Below are positions 23,814 through 34,557 of a DNA stretch of 64,000 bases, piece by piece. The position numbers and the translations under genes are program-made. Numbering within the stretch: position 1 is the first letter of the stretch; every line of letters begins with the position of its first letter. Source of the DNA: Arachis hypogaea (Eukaryota; Streptophyta; Magnoliopsida; Fabales; Fabaceae); the NCBI RefSeq assembly GCF_003086295.3, contig NC_092039.1:98972561-99036560 (forward strand). Reading direction: 5' to 3'. The notes below the pieces were generated by a model, which was not told where the DNA came from, made no database searches, and saw only the letters and a program-made list of their open reading frames with translations.

Positions 23814-26153
23814 TCAGAAATGCTCAGAACCGTGTTGGAACCTCCCAACACCAAACTTAGAGTTTGAATGTGGGGGTTCAACACCAAACTTAGAGTTTGG
23901 TTGTGGCCTCCCAACACCAAACTTAGAGTTTGACTGTGGGGGCTCTGTTTGGCTCTGTTTTGAGAGAAGCTCTTCATGCTTCCTCTCCATGATGACAGAG
24001 GGATATCCTTGGGCCTTAAACACCAAGGATTCTTCATTCACTTGAATGATCAACTCTCCTCTATCAACATCAATCACAGCCTTTGCTGTGGCTAGGAAGG
24101 GTCTGCCAAGGATGATGGATTCATCCATGCACTTCCCAGTCTCTAGGACTATGAAATCAGCAGGGATGTAATGGTCTTCAATCTTCACCAAAACATCCTC
24201 TACAAGTCCATAAGCTTGTTTTCTTAAGTTGTCTGCCATCTCTAGTGAGATTCTTGCAGCTTGTACCTCAAAGATCCCTAGCTTCTCCATTACAGAGAGG
24301 GGCATGAGGTTTACACTTGACCCTAAGTCACACAAGGCCTTCTTGAAGGTCATGGTGCCTATGGTACAAGGTATTGAAAACTTCCCAGGGTCCTGCCTCT
24401 TTTGAGGCAGTTTCTGCCTAGACAAGTCATCCAGTTCTTTGGTGAGCAAAGAAGGTTCATCCTCCCAAGTCTCATTTCCAAATAACTTGTCATTTAGCTT
24501 CATGATTGCTCCAAGGTATTTGGCAACTTGCTCTTCAGTGACATACTCATCTTCTTCAGAGGAAGAATACTCATCAGAGCTCATGAATGGCAGAAGTAAG
24601 TCCAATGGAATCTCTATGGTCTCATTTTGAGCCTCAGATTCCCATGGTTCCTCATTAGGGAACTCATTGGAGGCCAGTGGACGCCCAGTGAGGCCTTCCT
24701 CAGTGGCGTTCACTGCCTCTTCTTCCTCCCAAAATTCGGCCATGTTGATGGCCTTGCACTCTCCTTTTGGATTTTCTTCTGTATTGCTTGGGAGAGTACT
24801 TGGAGGGAGTTCAGTAATTTTCTTGCTCAGCTGACCCACTTGTCCTTCCAAATTTCTAATGGAAGACCTTGTTTCAGTCATGAAACTTTGAGTGGTCTTG
24901 ATTAGATCAGAGACAATGGTTGCTAAATCAGAAGTATTCTGCTTAGAACTCTCTGTCTGTTGCTGAGAAGATGATGGAAAAGGCTTGCTATTGCTAAACC
25001 TGTTTCTTCCACCATTATTATTATTGAAACCTTATTGAGGTCTCTGTTGATCCTTCCATGAAAGATTTGGATGATTCCTCCATGAAGGATTATAGGTGTT
25101 TCCATAGGGTTCTCCCATGTAATTCACCTCTTCTATTGAAGGGTTCTCAGGATCATAAGCTTCTTCCTCAGATGAAGCTTCCTTAGTACTGCTTGGTGCA
25201 TTTTGCATTCCAGACAGACTTTGAGAAATCATATTGACTTGTTGAGTCAATATTTTGTTCTGAGCCAATATGGCATTCAGAGTATCAATCTCAAGAACTC
25301 CTTTCTTCTAACTAGTCCCATTGTTCACAGGATTTCTTTCAGAAGTGTACATGAATTGGTTATTTGCAACCATTTCAATCAGTTCTTGAGCTTCAGTAGG
25401 CGTCTTCTTCAGATGAAGAGATCCTCCAGAAGAGCTATCCAAAGACATCTTGGACAGTTCAGAGAGACCATTATAGAAAATACCTATGATGCTCCATTCA
25501 GAAAGCATATCAGTGGGACACTTTCTGATCAATTGTTTGTATCTTTCCCAAGCTTCATAGAGGGATTCTCCTTCCTTCTGTCTGAAGGTTTGGACTTCCA
25601 CTCTAAGCTTACTCAATTTTTGAGGTGGAGAGAACTTTGCCAAGAAGGCATTGACTAGCTTTTCCCAAGAGTCCAGACTTTCTTTAGGTTGAGAGTCCAA
25701 CCATGTTCTAGCTCTGTCTCTTACAGTAAAAGGGAATAGCATAAGTCTGTAGACCTCAGGGTCAACCCCATTAGTCTTGACAGTGTCACAGATTTGCAAG
25801 AACTCAGCTAAAAACTGATGAGGATCTTCCAGTGGAAGTCCATGGAACTTGCAATTCTGTTGCATTAGAGAAACTAATTGAGGCTTAAGCTCAAAGTTGT
25901 TTGCTCCAATGGCAGGGATAGAGATGCTTCTCCCATAGAAATCGGGAGTAGGTGCAGTGAAGTCACCCAGCACCTTCCTTGCATTGTTGGCATTGTTGTT
26001 GTTTTCGGCTGCCATTTGTTCTTCCTCCTTGAAGAGTTCGTTCAGGTGCGCTAAAGAGAGTTGTGCTTTGGCTTCTCTTAGCTTTCTCTTCAAGGTCCTT
26101 TCAGGTTCAGGATCAGCCTCAACAAGAATGCCTTTGTCTTTGCTCCTGCTCAT
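23814..26153 (-). pseudogene. gag-protease reading frame of element A with two in-frame stops
   Basis: One frame of 780 codons runs from the ATG at 26153 to the stop at 23814 and is interrupted only at 25308-25310 (TAG) and 25032-25034 (TAA). Residues about 100-215 of the first segment are a Retrotrans_gag domain (C-K-F-H-G-L-P, W at 151, Y-E-A-W-E-R-Y at 199-205). No CCHC zinc knuckle is seen. The last segment holds a retropepsin-like protease: CDLGSSVNLMPLS with the catalytic Asp at residue 185 of that segment, and I-I-L-G-R-P-F-L-A downstream. Both stops correspond to CAG or CAA (Gln) codons in element B. Gag would form the particle and the protease would process it. The frame ends without RT or IN. 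Confidence 0.85.
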
Positions 26154-27849
26154 AAGAAAGATAAGGGAACAAGAAAATGTGGAATCCTCTATGTCACAGT
26201 ATAGAGATCCCTTTAGGTGTCAGAGGAAAAGAAGAGTAGAAGACAGGAATGGAAAATTCGAACTTAACAAAGAAGATGGAGTTCGAATTTTGCATTAAGG
26301 GATAGTGTTAGTCCATAAATAGAAGGATGTGAGAAGGAGGGAAGTAATTTTCGAAAATTAAGTGAAAAATTTTGAAAACATTTTTGAGAAACATTACTTA
26401 ATTTTCGAAAATGAAAATGGAAAAGAAATCAAGTGATTTTTGAAAAAGATTTTGAAATTAGAAATCAAAAGGATTTAATTGAAAACTATTTTGAAACAGA
26501 TGTGGTTAAGAAGATATGATTGATTTAAAAAAAATGTGATTAAGAAGATATGATTTGAAAAACATTTTAAAAAGATTTGATTTGAAAATTAAAAACTTGA
26601 CTAACAAGAAAAGATATGATTCAAACATTAAACCTTTCTCAACAGAAAAGGTAACATACTTGAAATGTTGAATCAAATCATTAATTGATAGTAAGTATCT
26701 TTAAAAATGGAAAGAAATTGGTTTTGAAAAAGATTTGATTGAAAAATTGATTTGGAAAAGATTTGATTTTGAAAAGATTTTGAAAACTTAGAAAAAATTT
26801 GATTTGAAAACAAAATCTTCCCTTCTAGCCATCCTGGCGTTAAACGCCCAGAATGGTATCCATTCTGGCGTTTAACGCCCAAAATGCTACCCTTTTGGGC
26901 GTTAAACGCCCAACCAGGTACCCTGGCTGGCGTTTAAACGCCAGTCTGTCCTTCTTCACTGGGCGTTTTGAACGCCCAGCTTTTTCTGTGCAATTCCTCT
27001 GCTGTATGTTCTGAATCTTCAATTCTCTGTATTATTGACTTGAAAAGACACAAATTAAAAATATTTTTGGATTTTTAATAATAAGGACAAACCAAAATGC
27101 AACAAGAATCAAATAACAATGCATGCAAGACACCAAACTTAGCAGTTTGTATACTATTGACACTAACAAAATGAAAATGCATATGAGACACTCAAAACAC
27201 TCAAGTCAATAGAATTCAAAGATCAGAGCAAGTAAATCATCAAGAACATCTTGAAGATCACTAAGACATATGAATGAATGCATGCAATTGACACCAAACT
27301 TAAGATGAGACACTAGACTCAAACAAGAAATATTTTTTTTGATTTTATGATTTTGTAATTTTTTTTTGTGTTTTTCGAAAATTAAGTGGAAAAAGATATC
27401 AAAATTCTTAATGAGAATTCCAGGAATCAGTGCAATGCTAGTCTAAGACTCCGGTCCAGGAATTAGACATGGCTTCACAGCCAGCCAAGCTCTCAAAGAA
27501 AGCTTCGGTCCAAAACACTAGACATGACCAAAGGTCAGCCAAGCCTTAGCAGATCATTGCTCCAAAAGCAAGATTGATAAGAATCAACAAGCTTTTGTGG
27601 TGATAAGTTGAAACTTCGGTCCAATGAAATTAGACATGGCTTCTCAGCCAGCCAGACTTCAACAAATCATCATGAAACTCTAGAATTCATCTTCAAGAAT
27701 TTCGAAAAAAATAAATACCTAATCTAAGCAACAAGATGAACCGTCAGTTGTCCAACCTTGAACAATCCCGGGCAATAACACCAAAAACTTGATGTTGTTG
27801 CCGGATCTTGGCACTGATGTTACCAAAAGCTTGCTCAAAACTAGAACAA
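26154..27849 (-). other. Leader region of element A between PBS and gag
   Basis: A long AT-rich untranslated leader of about 1.7 kb contains repeated GAAAA, TTTGAAAA and TTTCGAAAA tracts (26340-26820), the palindrome cluster at 26833-26972 and PBS-like repeats next to the true PBS (27760-27845). No ORF of note. Confidence 0.6.
26833..26972. repeat. Cluster of five GGCGTTTAAACGCC palindromes (element A, leader)
   Basis: Five units, including TGGCGTTTAAACGCCA and GGGCGTTTTGAACGCCC, lie between PBS and gag. The matching cluster of element B is at 43825-43945. Confidence 0.9.
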
Positions 27850-27867
27850 TCCCCGGCAACGGCGCCA
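27850..27867 (-). promoter_or_regulatory. Primer-binding site, tRNA-Asp type (element A)
   Basis: The minus-strand sequence TGGCGCCGTTGCCGGGGA is complementary to the 3' end of plant tRNA-Asp(GUC). It lies a few bases downstream of the 5' LTR, as expected for first-strand priming. Confidence 0.9.
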
Positions 27868-27873
27868 AAAACT

Positions 27874-29602
27874 TGGTGCGCGAAATTGTGAACAATACTT
27901 TTTCACAACTCTCATAATCCCCGGTAATGGCTCCAAAAACGTGGTAGCTCAATACCATGGCATTACACAACTTCGCACAACTAACCAGCAAGTGCACTGG
28001 GTCGTCCAAGTAATAAACCTTACGCGAGTAAGGGTCGATCCCACGGAGATTGTTAGTATTGAAGCAAGCTATGGTCATCTTGTAAATCTTAGTCAGGCAA
28101 ACTCAAATGTATATGGTGATGAACGAAAATAACATAAAAGATAAAGATAGTGATACTTATGTAATTCATTGGTAGGAACTTCAGATAAGCGCATGAAGAT
28201 GCCTTCCCTTCCGTCTCTCTGCTTTCCTACTGTCTTCATCCAATCCTTCTTACTCCTTTCCATGGCAAGCTTAAGCAAGGGTTTCACCGTTGTCAGTGGC
28301 TACCTCCCATCCTCTCAGTGAAAGCGATTGCATATGCTCTGTCACAGCATAGCGGAATTCATCTGTCGGTTCTCAATCAGGCCGGAATAGAATCCAGTGA
28401 TTCTTTTGCGTCTGTCACTAACGCCCCGCCCTCAGGAGTTTGAAGCACGTCACAGTCATTCAGTCATTGAATCCTACTCAGAATACCACAGACAAGGTTA
28501 GACCTTCCGGATTCTCTTGAATGCCGCCATCAGTTCTTGCCTATACCACGAAGACTCTGATCTCACGGAATGGTTGGCTCGTTTGTCAGACGAGCACTCG
28601 GTTGTCAGGCGATCAACCATGCATCGTGCAATCAGGAATCCAAGAGATATTCACTAGGGCCTTGATCGCTTGTAGAACAAGAGTGGTTGTCAGTCACCTT
28701 GTTCATGGGTGAGAATGATGATGAGTGTCACGGGTCATCACATTTATCAAGTTGAAGAACAAGTGATATCTTGGACAAAGAACAAGCGGAATTGAATGGA
28801 AGAACAATAGTAATTACATTAATACTCGAGGTACAGCAGAGCTCCACACCTTAATCTATGGTGTGTAGAAACTCCACCGTTGAAAATACATAAGCATGAG
28901 GTCTAGGCATGGCCGAATGGCCAGCCTCCCAATGATCTAAGATAGCATAAAAATGAAGATAGCTACCAAAGTCCTCTAATACAATAGTAAAAGGTCCTAC
29001 TTATAAGAACTAGTAGCCTAAGGTGTACAGAAATGAGTAAATGACATAAAAATCCACTTCCGGGCCCACTTGGTGTGTGCTTGGGCTGAGCAATGAAGCA
29101 AATTTCGTGCAGAGACTCCTCTTGGAGTTAAACGCCAGCTTTAGTGCCAGTTTGGGCGTTTAACTCCCATTTGGGTGCCAGTTCCAGCGTTTAACGCTGG
29201 GATTTCTTGAGGTGACTTTGAACGCCGGTTTGGGCCATCAAATCTTGGGCAAAGTATGGACTATCATATATTGCTGGAAAGCCCAGGATGTCTACTTTCC
29301 AAAGCCGTTGAGAGTGCGCCAATTGGGCTTCTGTAGCTCCAGAAAATCCACTTCGAGTGCAGGGAGGTCAGAATCCAACAGCATCTGTAGTCCTTTTTGG
29401 TCTCCGAATCAGATTTTTGCTCAGGTCCCTCAATTTCAGCCAGAAAATACCTGAAATCACAGAAAAATACACAAACTCATAGTAAAGTCCAGAAAAGTGA
29501 ATTTTAACTAAAAACTAATAAAAATATACTAAAAACTAACTAGATCATAACAAAAACATACTAAAAACAATGCCAAAAAGTATACAAATTATCCGCTCAT
29601 CA
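27874..29602 (-). repeat. 5' LTR of element A
   Basis: This 1729-bp LTR starts TGATGAGCGGATAATTTG on the minus strand and is followed by the PBS. It would contain the promoter of the element. Confidence 0.95.
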
Positions 29603-29694
29603 GATGTAAATCTACTTATTCATTAGTCTTGTCTAAAAATATTTTTTTTCTTTTTTTTATAACTTTTTATTAGAAAAATTATTTTACAATTAAA

Positions 29695-29697
<3 letters not shown>

Positions 29698-29748
<51 letters not shown>
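29698..29748. repeat. (ATT)n microsatellite
   Basis: About 17 uninterrupted ATT units. An Ile-rich minus-strand ORF here is only its shadow. Confidence 0.95.
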
Positions 29749-29822
29749 GAGTTGATGGTTTAATAGGACAAATAAAAATGGAGGACTTTTTATTATGTGT
29801 GAGCACAATATTCGCTAAAGAA

Positions 29823-30192
29823 ATGGCTTCTACCTCTCAATTCTCTTCACTAGAACATGTAATTTCTATTGCTAGAGACATATGATTTAATAATCTTAAT
29901 GTTAGTTGTTGGTTGGAGGCTATATCAGCACGCTCTTGTTTCAACCAATATTTGGCAACGACGACTAAATTTAGCATGCAGGTTTGCACAGTAATGCTAC
30001 CTTTAAAATTTTTTATTTACTATGAGTAATATGTATTAACTTAATATATGCTATTCTAGTTGCTCCAATGATATTTTTATTGTAAAATTGAAACTTGCAA
30101 ATGGAGAGCAAAGTACAATAAAAAAATGTGGATATACTTTTGTAACATGTGCATCTGGAAAAAACTTTAAAGACATACTTGTTAAATTGAAG
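29823..30192 (+). pseudogene. Captured TTL/OHCU-decarboxylase-like gene fragment inside the CACTA
   Basis: Two exon-like pieces are seen. The first (29823-29981) reads F-S-S-L-E-H-V, then A-R-D-I-stop-F-N (W-to-stop), then S-C-W-L-E-A and T-K-F-S-M-Q, and ends CAG|GT. The second (30060-30192) starts after CTATTCTAG and reads G-E-Q-S-T, G-Y-T-F-V-T-C-A-S-G-K and D-I-L-V-K-L-K, and ends AAG|GT. These match, in order, the OHCU decarboxylase half of plant transthyretin-like (TTL, allantoin synthase) proteins as I remember them. A central stretch is missing. The intact enzyme acts in ureide synthesis in peroxisomes. The retained splice borders suggest capture of genomic DNA. Confidence 0.6.
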
Positions 30193-30566
30193 GTAAATAA
30201 ATAAATCTCTAAAACAGAAAGTCCATAATTTTTTTATGGTGTCTTTTACATAAAAAATCATGAACTATATTTTGTATTGTGTAAACATGCTATACGAACA
30301 AATATCTTGTTAAGTTAGATATTGAATCACAGGAGAAAATGAAAATTATAGAATTGCACTTTACAGAATTCTTTTTACAAGAGAGAACAAATATACTCTA
30401 AAATTATTAACCAAATTGCTATAACTAGTCCTAATAAGGCATATGGTACTTGTTATTTATTTTGTTTGGTCTTGAAAAATGTCTTAACATTTTAACGTAC
30501 ATTTTTTTTCTAAATTAGCATTTAATTAAACTTGAAAATTCTTACTTATGACTTGGGTAGACTTAC

Positions 30567-30803
30567 ATGATTTTATGCATGTTGAAATTTTTAGAGTTAG
30601 CTGAAAATTCAGACAAAATAGTTAATGGTATTTCAGATGGAGCAAAGATTGAGACACGTGACAATTTAGCTATGGTCACCTCCCTTAAAACTGACATTGC
30701 CATGCATTTTGATCTAAATAAGATTTCGGAAGAAGACAATAGAACTTTAGATAGACAACAACTAAAATATGATGTACGTGTTGTAGATAGTGGTTCAATA
30801 TGA
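30567..30803 (+). pseudogene. Unrecognised captured exon-like ORF
   Basis: An open stretch follows a possible acceptor (TTTTTAG at about 30594). It reads N-S-D-K-I-V-N-G, G-A-K-I-E-T-R-D-N-L-A and H-F-D-L-N-K-I, then a polar tail and TGA. I do not recognise the family. It lies behind the TTL-like pieces in the same direction and may come from the same or another captured gene. Downstream to about 31010 there is further gene-like but unidentifiable sequence. Confidence 0.35.
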
Positions 30804-31339
30804 ACAAAAAGCTATAGTTTGGAAATGATTTATTATATACTCTAGCACGTGAAGCATGTAGAATCATGATAGAATATTTTTTGCCAGGTCAATATATATG
30901 ATGTTTCAAAGGAAATTTGATCTGAACAAAGCACTAGTAATTGATGATGTAATAGACTTGCTGATATTTGATTTTAAGACTTGGGTTGATTTATCTAATT
31001 TTGATGGTTAGGATCGTAGTATTAGATATTTCTCTATGGTACAAATATTTTAGTGAGGTTAAGTAAGATGCAACTTGAAAGAAGTCTTAATTTATGCTTA
31101 ATTGAATTTTGTTTTATTTTTATGAATTCATTCTAGAGGATGACTTAATTTTCTTTTAAATTTATCTCTAAATGCAAACTTAAAAGATCTTATACTAAAA
31201 GAGCAAATTTAATTACTAAATTTGTTTACACGATTAAAAAATTTTAAATATTATTTCGAATTATTTTGTTTAAGGTCATTTTTGATATTTTTTGCAACAA
31301 CTTTTATTTTGTGAAATTGCACTATAAATTCAAAAAGAA

Positions 31340-31639
31340 ACAACATAGGACATTATAATTTAAACAAAACCATCGCTAAATAAGCTAAATTAGCAAAGTT
31401 GTGACAAATCCGTCACTAAATTTAAACAAAGTTGGTAGCGAAAACACTTTGCTGTACTAGCTGCAGCAAAATGTCCTTTTGGCAGCGGTTTGGGTCACTG
31501 CCAAACCGCCACTAAATCTTCGCTACATCACAGCACCGAGCTAATTTGGGGCAGTAACCACTGCTTAAATTGCTTTTTGCAGCGGTTTCGGTGAACTGCC
31601 ACAAAATGTTTGCATCTATCTACTGGATTTGTTGTAGTG
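31340..31639 (+). repeat. CACTA subterminal repeats and 3' terminal inverted repeat
   Basis: Repeated GCAGCGGTTT, CCGCCACTAAAT and CCGTCACTAAATTT motifs occur in both orientations, followed by the terminus TTGTTGTAGTG ending at 31639. Such subterminal motifs bind the CACTA accessory protein in known elements. Confidence 0.7.
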
Positions 31640-31683
31640 GCGGATGAACATATAGTGATGATTATGAGGATGGAGATGATATA

Positions 31684-32070
31684 GGTTGCATTTGGTTCTG
31701 AGAACAGGACAAGACAAGACACTAAGAACAAGACACAAAGGACAGAAACACAAAAATTAGTGTTCTTGTATTTTCTCGGTGATAAACTAGAAAAAATTAT
31801 GAAAGTTTAATTTATTCTCATTTTTTTCATTCAAAAAATTTGGGAAGAAAAATATAATAAAAAATATAATTATGAAAAATTAAAAAATATATATATAATA
31901 AAAAAAATGAAAAGTTATATCTCTTGTTAGTGTCTTTTTGTCCTTTCTATCAAGATGAATACAAAATACACTAATGTATTTAGTGTCTCTAATCACAATA
32001 TTTCTATTCATGTCTCATATGTCAAATACAATTTTATATTTCTGTGTCCTTATTTCAGTATGTTGTACTT
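31684..32070. mobile_element. Decayed Tourist-like MITE, opposite orientation to 8812-9224
   Basis: It starts GGTTGCATTTGGTTCTGAGAA and contains GACAAGACACTAAGAAC, TCTCGGTGATAAACTAGA and TTAGTGTCTTTTTGTCC in the same order as the reverse complement of the element at 8812. The right terminus has decayed. Confidence 0.7.
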
Positions 32071-32254
32071 GTAAAAAGAATTAATTATATGTTCACTATC
32101 AAAAATAAATTAAAAAGGTAAGATTAAAATTATTTTAAATTAAAATAAATTAAATATCATGAATATTTTTAAAACATTTTAAAAAGTTTTAAGATAAAAA
32201 ATATAATTTACCATTTTTTAATTCAATTTTTAAGGATGTGTTTGAGATTGATTT

Positions 32255-32560
32255 TGTGACTAATATACTAGGGACAAATTAGTGACCTAAAAGTTAGCGA
32301 CTAAATTATCAGTCTCAAAATTAGCGAAAAAAGATGGGTAGCTACTAGCTAGTAATATTTGACAACACCATCAATTCAAATAATTGGTTGCTCAATGCTC
32401 AAAGTTAATTGCTAAATCAATCCTTCAAAAACTTTGGCGGCACCAAAGATATAGTTATTCGCCTATCATTTGCTAAATTAGTAGTTAAAGGTCTTGGCAA
32501 TCGATTTGGCTTAAAATCAGTCACCAAATTATTGTTCAATATCCACATATTTCTTAAAAT
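32255..32560. repeat. Remnant of CACTA-like subterminal repeats
   Basis: Recurring GTGACCTAAAAGTTAGCGAC, TTAGCGA and GCTAAATTA motifs resemble plant CACTA ends. No terminal CACTA sequence was found. The rest to 33519 is AT-rich with no recognised gene; two CACGTG boxes lie at 33004-33045. Confidence 0.4.
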
Positions 32561-33519
32561 GAAGTTTTATTATTGTCTTCTTAAAAATACTTTTAGTAAT
32601 CCTTTAAATTAAAGCATTTTCTTTGTACGAATTATTAATTGGTTCAGATCAATGAATGTCTCAAATTCCATTTGTATGAATCGAACGGGAAAAAAAATAC
32701 GGACAGAGTATTTAGTATCAAAAATTAGTTTAAGTTAAACTAATTGGAATCTGATACATATAATACTTACAACGGCAGCAATTTAAAAGAAAATATAACT
32801 CTTGGATTGGAGCGGTTATTTATTTATTTTTTGCTTTTGGTATATATACCTAGAGAGGTTGTTTGTTTGTGCGTCAGAATTTCCAATTTTGGTAATATTG
32901 AAAGTTTTAAATACATATGGAAAAGTCAAATTGATTTGTTCTTGCCGACATCCAAAATTTCATGGATGGAACTGTGTGGGAAATGGGGATCCCAAATTTC
33001 ATGTCACGTGGGAAACATTCGCTTCCGCTCCTCTATATGTCACGTGACAATTTATGTGGTATTAATATATTTATATTTTATTTTAAAAAAATAATATTAT
33101 TACTCCTATTTTTGATAATGTTATTTACATGTGATTACACATGATTTGTTTACCCTACATATTTACATGAATTTATAATAATAAGGAATGGGAGTGATCA
33201 TGATAATATTCATTCTCTTATTTAATAATTAAAATGTAGTTGTATATTTATAATTAATTGATTCACCATTGGAATTATAAATGTACTACAGTATCTTCTA
33301 TTTTATATAATCAATCTGTTTTAAAAAGAATGTTTTAGAATTACATAATATAAATTAAAAAGTATTCTGTGTTCATAATATTTAATGTTACAAAGTTAAA
33401 AATAAACCAGACAGAAAAAATTAAAAATATTAGGAACAGTAGTAATTTAATACAAATAATATAATATAATATTTTTTAATATTATATCAATAATAAAAAT
33501 AATGTATGAGATATACCTG

Positions 33520-34010
33520 AAATGAGTTGTATGTAAGTAGATTGGTAAAAAAGGTCGACGATGGTGGCGAATACGCTTAAAATATTTTCACATTAATTTT
33601 AGAATGATAATTGAATACTTGTAAGAGACTTAAGTCAGCAAGAATTTAAGCAATAAATTTAAAGATGATCTAGATATTTATAAACGAATTAGATAACAAA
33701 ACATAGTCTTACCTGAAAATAATTTTACTGATGGTAGGTGATTATCCTTTTATTATTGGTGATACTTACGCAGAGTGAATAGCTAAACTTCTTCTATCTA
33801 TGTAATTGAAGCAGTAGTAGAGGAACTTTTTTACTTTCTCCCCAAGTTGGGTCAAATTCAGGTCTTGGAATTCGTTTTTGATGCAGATCGAATACCAGTA
33901 TCGATTATTAGTTACATCCAATCTTACTAAATAGGCCAGGTTGGGTTTTACTTACTAGATTAGGGGATCTCTCTTTGCTTTTGTTGGGCTTTTTATAATA
34001 GTTCAATTTT
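33520..34010. repeat. Degenerate LTR fragment
   Basis: The segment with AGACTTAAGTCAGCAAGAAT (33629-33648) and AGGCCAGGTTGGG resembles the LTR-like sequence at the start of the window. No boundaries can be fixed. Confidence 0.35.
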
Positions 34011-34032
34011 GTAAATATAGCTATGAACAAAT

Positions 34033-34395
34033 CTATGAAACACGAATATTTTATTGGGTTATCATGTCAATGCGTCAGACATATTTTTAATACGACACTT
34101 ATCCTGCATTCGTTTGATATGCGTATCTTTTTTATTTAACCGTGTCTTGATAAAAAATAACGAACTTTCCTAGATACGGTTAGACACATTTAAATTTCAT
34201 CGCATATCAGCGTATCCAACTTTATTCTTAACTTGTATTTTTGAAATGAATTTAGAAATAATATATTATTATTTATTAAAATAAAAATTATTTTAAATAC
34301 TTTATATAATTAAAAAAATTAAAATTAGTTTAAATATTAATTTATATTTGACTATCAATTAAATATTAAAATATTATTACAATTTATTTAAAAAG

Positions 34396-34445
<50 letters not shown>

Positions 34446-34550
34446 TGTTTTCGTATTTAGTAAAAGATTAAAACAGTGTGTTCATGTATCTTATATTATA
34501 TTATGTTCTATATTTATGTCAGTATCCACATTAGTATCTGTACTTTATAA
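34033..34550. repeat. Possible MITE with CTATGAAACACGAATA-type ends
   Basis: The left end CTATGAAACACGAATA and the right end TATCTGTACTTTATAA are imperfect inverted repeats. Internal ACGCATATC and GTGTC motifs recur. An AT microsatellite interrupts it at 34390-34442. No clear target duplication was found. Confidence 0.35.
34390..34442. repeat. (AT)n microsatellite
   Basis: About 26 AT units. Confidence 0.95.
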
Positions 34551-34557
34551 TAAAAAT

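Larger units (their letters stand above)
19170..29602 (-). mobile_element. Element A: complete non-autonomous LTR retrotransposon, TSD GATGT
   Basis: The 10,433-bp element has two 1729-bp LTRs (19170-20898 and 27874-29602) and flanking GATGT at 19165-19169 and 29603-29607. The order on the minus strand is 5' LTR, tRNA-Asp PBS, palindrome cluster, gag-protease, second palindrome cluster, ORF3, 3' LTR. No reverse transcriptase, RNase H or integrase is present in any frame. The LTRs differ at only about nine positions by eye, so the insertion is recent. The family looks like the FIDEL/Feral group of peanut (from memory), in which a non-autonomous form shares LTRs with an autonomous one. Confidence 0.9.
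15300..31639 (+). mobile_element. CACTA (En/Spm) transposon remnant, 3' part
   Basis: The remnant comprises the transposase C-terminal part (15300-15925 and 19000-19056), its 3' flank, captured gene fragments (29823-30803), subterminal repeats (31340-31620) and the 3' terminal repeat GGATTTGTTGTAGTG at 31625-31639, the reverse complement of CACTACAACAAATCC. It was split by a solo LTR (15926-18999) and by element A (19170-29602). The 5' end is missing, so the target duplication cannot be verified. Confidence 0.7.

Noticed and set aside
23814..26153. Gag-protease region as an endogenous plant pararetrovirus
   Set aside because: Long LTRs, a tRNA-Asp PBS and target duplications show an LTR retrotransposon; there is no movement-protein-like region.
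23431..26972. Regularly recurring palindromes as a CRISPR array
   Set aside because: Unit sequence and spacing vary, the context is a plant LTR element, and no cas-like gene exists.
27850..27867. A tRNA-Asp gene near 27850
   Set aside because: Only the 3'-end complement is present, as a primer-binding site; there is no cloverleaf.
29623..29808. Ile-rich minus-strand ORF
   Set aside because: Translation of the (ATT)n microsatellite.
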